Positions 1-4,735 of a DNA stretch of 8,795 bases are shown one piece after another. Both the position numbers and the translations under genes were made by a program. The stretch covers positions 1 to 8,795 of the forward strand of contig JAADHA010000564.1 of NCBI GenBank assembly GCA_013152105.1, written 5' to 3'. Position 1 is the first letter of the stretch; each line of letters begins with the position of its first letter. The notes below the pieces were generated by a model, which had not been told where the DNA came from, did no database searches, and saw only the letters and a list, made by a program, of their open reading frames with translations. Source of the DNA: Oligoflexia bacterium. Lineage in GTDB: Bacteria > Myxococcota_A > UBA796 > UBA2385.

Positions 1-671
1 CCAGCCAGTATGACGGCGCCACCCTGGAGATCATCTCGCCCATCTCGGGTGCCTTCTACCCGCTGAACGCCGACATCGACTTCCAAGCCGTGGTCACGGC
101 CGCCGACGGGTCCGATCTGGACTTCAACGATGTGGCCTGGACCAGCTCGATCGATAGCGACTGGGCAGGCAGCGGGAGCGCCTTTCAGGATCAGCTCACC
201 GTGGGCACGCACGCCATCACCGCCGTGGCGGCCCTGCCCAACGGAGACCGCCTGGGCTGGACCGTGGGCGGCGTCCTGGTCCAACACGAGGACGCCGGCA
301 CCTACGTCGGCGATCTGGCGGTCGACTTCACGGTCGACAGCAACGGCACCACAGTGACCACCACCTGTTTCGGCACCGCGACGCTGGTGGTGGACGCCAA
401 CGGCGACACCGCCGTCGGTGACAGCGGCTGCACCGTCAGCCTGCTCGGCTACGATCTGGCCACCACCTACGCCTTCGACTTCGACCTCAAGGACCAGACG
501 CTGAACGGACAAGCAGCCCTGGATCTGATCATCTTCCAAAGCCAGTTCTCAGCCACCGGTACGGTCCAGGACGGCACCCTGACCGCAAGCTGGGACGAGA
601 GCCTGATGGGCTACATCGAGCTGGCCGGTGAGCTGAACCTGGTGCGGATCAGCCGCGACACGGGCGAGTAG
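1..671 (+). CDS. Exported Ig-like domain protein, C-terminal part (5' end outside window)
   Basis: The reading frame is open from base 3 to the TAG at 669-671 and has no start that must be the true one, so the gene begins before the window; 222 residues are visible. The first ~85 visible residues look like a bacterial Ig-like/PKD-type beta-sandwich: an ISPxxGxFYP opening, a WTSS core tryptophan and a TVGTHAITA strand near the end. The remaining ~130 residues form a second beta-rich module with alternating hydrophobic residues, many Thr, Asp and Gly, and two cysteines (in TTTCFG and DSGCTV) that could form a disulfide. This composition is typical of secreted or outer-surface proteins of myxobacteria-like organisms. 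No catalytic motif is seen. The next gene starts 6 bases after the stop, so this is probably the first visible cistron of a four-gene operon. The specific role is unknown, and the signal peptide, if any, lies off the window. Confidence 0.75.
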   Translation, partial: SQYDGATLEIISPISGAFYPLNADIDFQAVVTAADGSDLDFNDVAWTSSIDSDWAGSGSAFQDQLTVGTHAITAVAALPNGDRLGWTVGGVLVQHEDAGTYVGDLAVDFTVDSNGTTVTTTCFGTATLVVDANGDTAVGDSGCTVSLLGYDLATTYAFDFDLKDQTLNGQAALDLIIFQSQFSATGTVQDGTLTASWDESLMGYIELAGELNLVRISRDTGE

Positions 672-677
672 CACCCA

Positions 678-1298
678 GTGCGACCGCCGATCACCACCCG
701 CAGCCTGCTCGCCAGCAGCCTGCTCGCCAGCAGCCTGCTCACCGGAAGCGGCTGTGCCTCGCGAAGGCTGCTCCGCCTGGAGAACCAGGTCCTCTCCTCC
801 GAGCTGGAACGGGCGCACACGGACCTGGAGGGCTGCCATTCCCAAGCGCCGCCATCCGACTTCGCCACCGACGTGACCCTCGATGTCATCGCGTCCTACC
901 TGGAGCGCGCCGGCTTCCAGGGCGTGGAGCGCACCGAGAACGACCTGCTGGTCGTCACAATCGACGGCAGCAACACCCGCTTCAAGATCAGCGCCCAGCT
1001 CTTTCAACGCGAGGCCGTGCTCTACCTGGCGGCCACCGACTACCTGCGGCTGGAGGATGCCACCAGCAGTCGCAGCATGGTGCTGCTGCTGACGCAGCTC
1101 GCGGCCCTCAATTACGACCTGCTCCTGGGCAAGTTCCAGCTCAACCCCCGGACCGGCGAGATCACCCTGTCCGTCGAGCTGAACCTCGACGATGGACTGG
1201 GCTACAAGACCTTCGAGGCCGCCAGCCATCACCTGGTCCGAACCGCCGACGAGCGCTACCCGGAATTGGCGCGGGCCGCTGGCGGCGACGAGCTATGA
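678..1298 (+). CDS. YbjN-like domain lipoprotein
   Basis: The product has 206 residues from a GTG start 6 bases after the upstream stop; no ATG is available in frame near this position. Residues 1-25 are a signal peptide: Arg2 and Arg8, then a Leu/Ala/Ser core built from a 5-residue repeat, then GSGC with Cys26 as the likely lipidated residue. The lipobox is imperfect, because position -3 is Gly rather than Leu. Residues 29-50 are charged and heptad-like, perhaps a short coiled coil. Residues ~64-195 resemble the YbjN family, which has a fold like type III secretion chaperones: an N-terminal helix with YLERAGF, strands around LLVVTIDG, and the characteristic LNYDLLLGKFQL segment followed by a helix ending in ADERYPEL. 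YbjN-like domains generally act in protein binding rather than catalysis. The stop overlaps the next start (ATGA), indicating translational coupling. The family call is made from pattern memory and is moderately sure; the function is unknown. Confidence 0.7.
   Translation: MRPPITTRSLLASSLLASSLLTGSGCASRRLLRLENQVLSSELERAHTDLEGCHSQAPPSDFATDVTLDVIASYLERAGFQGVERTENDLLVVTIDGSNTRFKISAQLFQREAVLYLAATDYLRLEDATSSRSMVLLLTQLAALNYDLLLGKFQLNPRTGEITLSVELNLDDGLGYKTFEAASHHLVRTADERYPELARAAGGDEL
701..745 (+). repeat. 15-bp tandem repeat (3 copies) inside the signal peptide
   Basis: Units at 701-715 and 716-730 are identical (CAGCCTGCTCGCCAG). The third, at 731-745, differs at three bases (ends ACCGG instead of GCCAG). 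Each unit encodes Ser-Leu-Leu-Ala-Ser, and together they make up the hydrophobic core of the lipoprotein signal peptide. Because the unit is a multiple of three, slippage would change the core length without a frameshift. Confidence 0.9.
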
Positions 1299-2083
1299 AG
1301 GCCGCACTCGACGCGGGGCGCGCCTACCTGCGCCGCGTGCGCAGAGCGGACAGCTCCTGGGGCTACACCCACGGCCAGGCGGGCCAAGCTGAGCCCACCG
1401 TCCTGGTCGCCGCGGCGGGCGACGGCCCCGAGTGGCTGGCCAGAAGCTGGCTGGCCCAGGCATCGCTGGGATGGGCAGCCTTCCTGTTGCCGGCGGTCGC
1501 CTGGGAACGCGATCCCAAGCTCTGCGAGCGCGCGCTCGACGCCATCGCCGCCTTCCACAGCACGCCGGTCGAGGGCATGGAGGACTTCGACGCCACGCTG
1601 CCTGGCTGGTCCTGGGTCGCCGGCACCGCCGCCTGGGTCGAACCCACCGCCTTTGCCATGCTCAGCCTGCGCCGTGCCGGCCGCCTGCCCGACCGCGTGG
1701 ACCAGGGTGTCGCCTTGCTCTTGGACCGCCAGTGCAGCGACGGCGGCTGGAACTACGGAAACCCCGCCATGTTCGGAACGGACCTGGCCGGCCACCTCGA
1801 CGCCACCGGCTGGGCCCTCCTGGCGCTGCCCGCCAGAACCCAGACCCAGGACGCGATCGCCCACGGCCTGCACTTCATAGCGGGGGCCCTCGACCGCCCC
1901 AGCACGTTGAACCTGGCGCTGGCTTCCCTGGCCTGCGCCGCGCACCAGACCGACCCCTCGCCCTTCCTGACATTGCTCGCCCCACGGTTAGGAGAGAACG
2001 GTGCCCGCGGCCGGGCCGACCTCACCGCCCTGGCCTGTGCCGCACTCGCCACCCACCTGGAGGGTTGGCATGCCTTCGTCTGA
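1295..2083 (+). CDS. Prenyltransferase/squalene-cyclase-fold repeat protein (small)
   Basis: The product has 262 residues. The ATG at 1295 overlaps the TGA of the lipoprotein gene in an ATGA motif, which fixes the start. The sequence is a series of short amphipathic helices of the alpha/alpha-toroid kind found in terpene cyclases and protein prenyltransferases. QW-like motifs are visible at residues ~20-24 (SSWGY) and ~149-155 (DGGWNYG). There is also an EPTAFAMLSL segment at 116-125 and a matching DATGWALLAL segment at 169-178. Full squalene-hopene cyclases are about 650 residues with a DxDD catalytic motif; this protein is under half that length and I find no DxDD, so cyclase activity is doubtful. 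No signal peptide or membrane segment is evident, so it is probably cytoplasmic. It is translationally coupled on both sides and its end overlaps the DUF362 gene by 14 bases, which suggests a shared process. The fold call is fairly sure; the role is unknown. Confidence 0.75.
   Translation: MKAALDAGRAYLRRVRRADSSWGYTHGQAGQAEPTVLVAAAGDGPEWLARSWLAQASLGWAAFLLPAVAWERDPKLCERALDAIAAFHSTPVEGMEDFDATLPGWSWVAGTAAWVEPTAFAMLSLRRAGRLPDRVDQGVALLLDRQCSDGGWNYGNPAMFGTDLAGHLDATGWALLALPARTQTQDAIAHGLHFIAGALDRPSTLNLALASLACAAHQTDPSPFLTLLAPRLGENGARGRADLTALACAALATHLEGWHAFV
2059..2064 (+). promoter_or_regulatory. Ribosome binding site for the DUF362 gene
   Basis: GGAGGG lies five bases before the ATG at 2070, inside the end of the preceding gene. 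It decides the start against the longer open frame reaching back to 2001, whose extra residues are Pro-rich and lack a comparable site. Confidence 0.75.
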
Positions 2084-3062
2084 CGCGCACGCGAAGGGGG
2101 TCCTGACGCGGCGCGCCCTGATCGGCGGCGCGGCTGCGCTCGCCACGGCGGCCGTCGGCGCAAACGTCTACCAAGAGCTCCGACAGCCTGATCAGCGCGT
2201 GCTGCAGATGCGCTGCCCCAGCTATGACGACGACCTGATGATCCGCATCATCCACGGCATCATGGCCTTTCCTGCGGTGAGGGCTCGGGCCCGCGGCGCT
2301 CACATCGTCCTCAAGCCCAACCTGGTAGAGCTCCGCCCCGACCGACCGATCAACACCGACCCGCGCTTCATCGCGGCGGTCGCTGCGGCTTTCCTGGAGT
2401 TGGGTGCCGGGCGTGTGACCGTGGCCGAGGGTGCGGGACACGCCAGGGACAGCGAGTACCTGCTCGAACAGAGCGGCCTCGAAGACCAGCTTCGCCCTCT
2501 GGGTGTGCCCTTTGTCGATCTCAACGTGGACGACGCTGTCGATGTACGCCCTCCTCACAACCTCACAGGGCTAGGCAGCCTTCCGGTCGCCCGCACGGTC
2601 ATGGCGGCCGACCTCCTGGTCAGCTTGCCCAAGCTCAAGACCCACCACCACGTCGGCGTCACCCTGTCGATGAAGAACCTGTTCGGAACGGTCCCGGGCC
2701 ACGTCGTTGGCTGGCCAAAGAACCCCCTTCACTGGGCCGGTATTGACAACAGCGTCGACGACCTGTGGTCCGGCATCCAGCCTGCCTTCGCCATCGTCGA
2801 CGGCATCATCGGGATGGAAGGAGATGGGCCGATCATGGGCACCGCCGTGCCCATGGGGCTCCTGCTCTTCGGCGACCACCTGCCCGCCGTCGACGCCGTC
2901 GCCACGCGCCTGATGGGTCTGAGGCCCGAGCGGGTCCACTACCTGCACCAGGCCATCGGCCTGGGTGGCACGATCGCCGCACGCAAGATCCTCATCATGG
3001 GTGATCAAGTCGATCCTCGCCCCTTCAAGGTCGTGGACCGCTTCGCCCACTTGCGAGCCTGA
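2070..3062 (+). CDS. DUF362 domain protein with Tat signal peptide
   Basis: The product has 330 residues from the ATG at 2070, chosen because of the GGAGGG site and because it puts a twin-arginine signal at the N-terminus. Residues 12-20 read LTRRALIGG, followed by an Ala-rich hydrophobic stretch to ~30, so export of a folded protein by Tat is likely. DUF362 hallmarks follow: KPN at 82-84, the PKLKTHHH segment at 187-194, MKNLFG at 201-206, the DGIIGMEGDGP segment at 244-254, and a conserved Asp at 275 in LPAVDAVA. Some DUF362 proteins carry ferredoxin-type Fe-S domains; this one has only one cysteine (49), so it cannot bind a cluster by itself. The biochemical role of the family is not settled. 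The His-rich and Asp-rich motifs could bind metal, but that is inference. It is the last gene of the tight four-gene run. Tat export while its partner at 1295-2083 seems cytoplasmic is a notable mismatch. Confidence 0.88.
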   Translation: MPSSDAHAKGVLTRRALIGGAAALATAAVGANVYQELRQPDQRVLQMRCPSYDDDLMIRIIHGIMAFPAVRARARGAHIVLKPNLVELRPDRPINTDPRFIAAVAAAFLELGAGRVTVAEGAGHARDSEYLLEQSGLEDQLRPLGVPFVDLNVDDAVDVRPPHNLTGLGSLPVARTVMAADLLVSLPKLKTHHHVGVTLSMKNLFGTVPGHVVGWPKNPLHWAGIDNSVDDLWSGIQPAFAIVDGIIGMEGDGPIMGTAVPMGLLLFGDHLPAVDAVATRLMGLRPERVHYLHQAIGLGGTIAARKILIMGDQVDPRPFKVVDRFAHLRA

Positions 3063-3146
3063 AGCTGGCCGGAAAGGCGTCACCTGATCGTTGCTCGTTC
3101 CGCTTCGAATCCAGGCATTGCGCCTGTATGGTGCGCGCCGACATCC

Positions 3147-3162
3147 ACGCCAGGGCTGGCGT
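3147..3162 (+). promoter_or_regulatory. Perfect inverted repeat just before the ribosome binding site
   Basis: ACGCCAG at 3147-3153 and CTGGCGT at 3156-3162 are exact reverse complements two bases apart. As RNA it would form a 6-bp stem with a GGGC loop ending three bases before the GGAGG of the metalloprotease gene. It could affect translation or be a protein-binding site; chance is also possible in GC-rich DNA. Confidence 0.35.
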
Positions 3163-3165
3163 CCA

Positions 3166-3170
3166 GGAGG
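3166..3170 (+). promoter_or_regulatory. Ribosome binding site for the metalloprotease gene
   Basis: GGAGG lies four bases before the ATG at 3175. This supports that start over the TTG at 3091, which would add 28 Arg-rich residues and has no comparable site. Confidence 0.7.
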
Positions 3171-3174
3171 CATC

Positions 3175-4719
3175 ATGATCTGCCACACCGTACCTTTCGT
3201 CCTGCTCCAACTCGGCCACCCCTTGCCCCAAGGGGTCACACCCCTGCCCTTTGACGCGACGATACCGGTCGACGTGGATCTTCCCCCCGGATCGGGCGGC
3301 GATGGTTGGCGCCCCGCCAGCGTGGGCTCAGTCGACAGCGACGTTCATCCCGTGCGCTGCCACTGGGCGGATGACGTGGACGCGGACCGCTGCGCCATCG
3401 TCCTGGCCGCAGCCGAGGACGCCTGGGACGCCCAGGTCACGGACATCGGCTTCAACGCCCCGGTGGAAGACAGCGACGGGCTGGTCGACATCTACCTCTC
3501 CAGCGAGGGAACCGGGGGCGGGGCCTACACCTATGGGCCCGCCGTGGACTCGGTCACCGGTGACGGCAAGATGAGCTCCGCGGCCTACATCGCCATCGAC
3601 CCCAGCATCTCTGACGACGAGCTGGATGGCTACGTCGTCCACGAGTTCAACCACGTGCTGCAGTACGCGACTGACTTCACCGAGCCAACCTATATGATCT
3701 GGGAGTCGATCGCGTCGGCAGCCGAGCGCTGGACCTATCCCGACCCGGCCAAGTACGAGGTCCTCTCCATGTACGCGGCCGACTTCCAAGCGGCGCCGTG
3801 GATGGGGCTCCTGGGCGACGGCTACTTTTTGTGGGACGAGTACCGCATATGGTCGTACTACGAGTACGGCGGCATGGTCTGGGCTTTCCACATGGACCAG
3901 GTCTACGGGGACGGAAGCGGCAGCGCGGGGGCCGCGATCTGGGACGCGGCGGCCCAAGAGGGCTACACCAACGAACCCGACGTGCTCGACGCCTACGACA
4001 CCGTCACGGGTGACTGGAAGGCGGGCCTGCTGGACCTGTCGGCCCAACGGGCGCGCATCGGCACCGAATTCGCTCCCGACTGGGCCAATTGGCGGACCGA
4101 TGTCTACCAGGTGGATCTGGCCGGTACGGTCAGTTGGGACGAACTTCCCGCCAGCGTCACCCCCGAGATCGGCCCCTACCAGACCGGCACGGTCTACGCG
4201 ATGGTCACCGGCGTCCCGGACGGCATGGGGATCGCGTGGGCCTTCGACAGCAGCAGCGCTGTAAGTTGGGGAGGCGTCGCGGTTCAGGACGAGCGTGACA
4301 CGCAGACCATGGGCATCAGCGGCACCTTCGCGGCCCACGGCGACGGTGACATCCGGGTCGGCGCGGTCAACTTCGCGTCCAGCGACTTCGACGCAGATGA
4401 CCGGATCGGCACAGCCGATGTGACGATTCGCCTGACACAGTGGACCCCCGAGGGCGGAGACACCGGCACCACATCGGACGGTGGGACGACAGCCGACGGT
4501 GGCAGCACCGGCGACGGCGGGACCAGCACGGGCGACGGCGGGACCAGCACGGGCGACGGCGGGACCAGCACAGACACAGACACCGGCAGGCCGCCCCTGG
4601 ACCGCAACAAGCCCGACAGCGGCAAGGGATGCAGTGCCAGCGGCGCCGCCTCGGGCCTGACCGAGGCCGCCTTGGCCTGGCTCATCACCATGGGTCTGGT
4701 GGGCTGGCGGCGGCGCTAA
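3175..4719 (+). CDS. Putative HExxH zinc metalloprotease with MYXO-CTERM-like anchor
   Basis: The product has 514 residues from the ATG at 3175. The N-terminus (residues 1-18) has a short hydrophobic stretch but no positive charge, so the signal peptide is weak. Cys62 and Cys73 may form a disulfide. HEFNH at 156-160 is the HExxH zinc motif, with Glu157 as the likely catalytic base. Glu177 in WESIA, 17 residues on, fits a gluzincin-type third ligand. A long aromatic-rich region (to ~240) and beta-rich domains (to ~425) follow. Residues ~427-485 are a Thr/Gly/Asp linker with three GDGGTST repeats. The tail has GCS (Cys486), a hydrophobic helix at ~493-510 and a final RRR, matching the MYXO-CTERM layout, in which the Cys region is processed by a rhombosortase/exosortase-like enzyme and the protein ends on the surface. 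It resembles the myxobacterial family annotated as MXAN_6640-type putative metalloproteases; this is from memory and not searched. Substrate unknown. Confidence 0.82.
   Translation: MICHTVPFVLLQLGHPLPQGVTPLPFDATIPVDVDLPPGSGGDGWRPASVGSVDSDVHPVRCHWADDVDADRCAIVLAAAEDAWDAQVTDIGFNAPVEDSDGLVDIYLSSEGTGGGAYTYGPAVDSVTGDGKMSSAAYIAIDPSISDDELDGYVVHEFNHVLQYATDFTEPTYMIWESIASAAERWTYPDPAKYEVLSMYAADFQAAPWMGLLGDGYFLWDEYRIWSYYEYGGMVWAFHMDQVYGDGSGSAGAAIWDAAAQEGYTNEPDVLDAYDTVTGDWKAGLLDLSAQRARIGTEFAPDWANWRTDVYQVDLAGTVSWDELPASVTPEIGPYQTGTVYAMVTGVPDGMGIAWAFDSSSAVSWGGVAVQDERDTQTMGISGTFAAHGDGDIRVGAVNFASSDFDADDRIGTADVTIRLTQWTPEGGDTGTTSDGGTTADGGSTGDGGTSTGDGGTSTGDGGTSTDTDTGRPPLDRNKPDSGKGCSASGAASGLTEAALAWLITMGLVGWRRR
4510..4572 (+). 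repeat. 21-bp tandem repeat (3 copies) in the protein linker
   Basis: Three copies of a 21-base unit at 4510-4530, 4531-4551 and 4552-4572 encode Gly-Asp-Gly-Gly-Thr-Ser-Thr. The first two are identical and the third differs only in its last base. They sit in the low-complexity spacer between the catalytic part and the C-terminal anchor of the metalloprotease-like protein. The unit keeps the reading frame, so copy number could vary freely and change the reach of the protein from the surface. Confidence 0.92.
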
Positions 4720-4729
4720 GGCCAGACCC
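4692..4729. terminator. Inverted repeat at a convergent gene junction, possible bidirectional terminator
   Basis: GGGTCTGG at 4692-4699 and CCAGACCC at 4722-4729 are perfect 8-base reverse complements around a 22-base GC-rich loop that contains the TAA at 4717-4719. The repeat sits where the metalloprotease gene and the aconitase-like gene converge, with only 16 bases between their stops. There is no T-run on either strand, so it is not a classical intrinsic terminator and the call is tentative. Confidence 0.35.
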
Positions 4730-4735
4730 GATCTG

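Larger units (their letters stand above)
3063..3174 (+). other. Intergenic leader upstream of the metalloprotease gene
   Basis: This 112-base gap is the largest in the left block and the likeliest place for a separate promoter. I see only a weak sigma-70-like pair, TTCGAA at 3104-3109 and TATGGT at 3127-3132 with 17 bases between, matching three and four of six consensus bases, which is little better than chance in GC-rich DNA. An inverted repeat and a strong ribosome binding site are listed separately. No terminator with a T-run follows the DUF362 stop, so read-through from the operon is possible. Confidence 0.45.

Noticed and set aside
549..1232. Open frame of 227 residues on the - strand over the Ig-like and lipoprotein genes
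   Set aside because: Gln/Gly/Ala-rich antisense frame crossing two coding genes; no ribosome site or domain.
2001..2069. N-terminal extension of the DUF362 protein
   Set aside because: It would overlap the previous gene by more than 80 bases and push the Tat signal 23 residues inward. The ATG at 2070 has a good ribosome site.
3104..3132. Sigma-70-like pair TTCGAA / TATGGT
   Set aside because: Only seven of twelve consensus bases match; not strong enough to list as a promoter.
3328..4338. Open frame of 336 residues on the - strand opposite the metalloprotease-like gene
   Set aside because: The + strand frame has HExxH, a repeat linker and a MYXO-CTERM-like tail; the antisense frame is Val/Gly/Arg rich without motifs.
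4510..4572. CRISPR-like array
   Set aside because: The repeats are contiguous with no spacers and encode a protein linker in frame.
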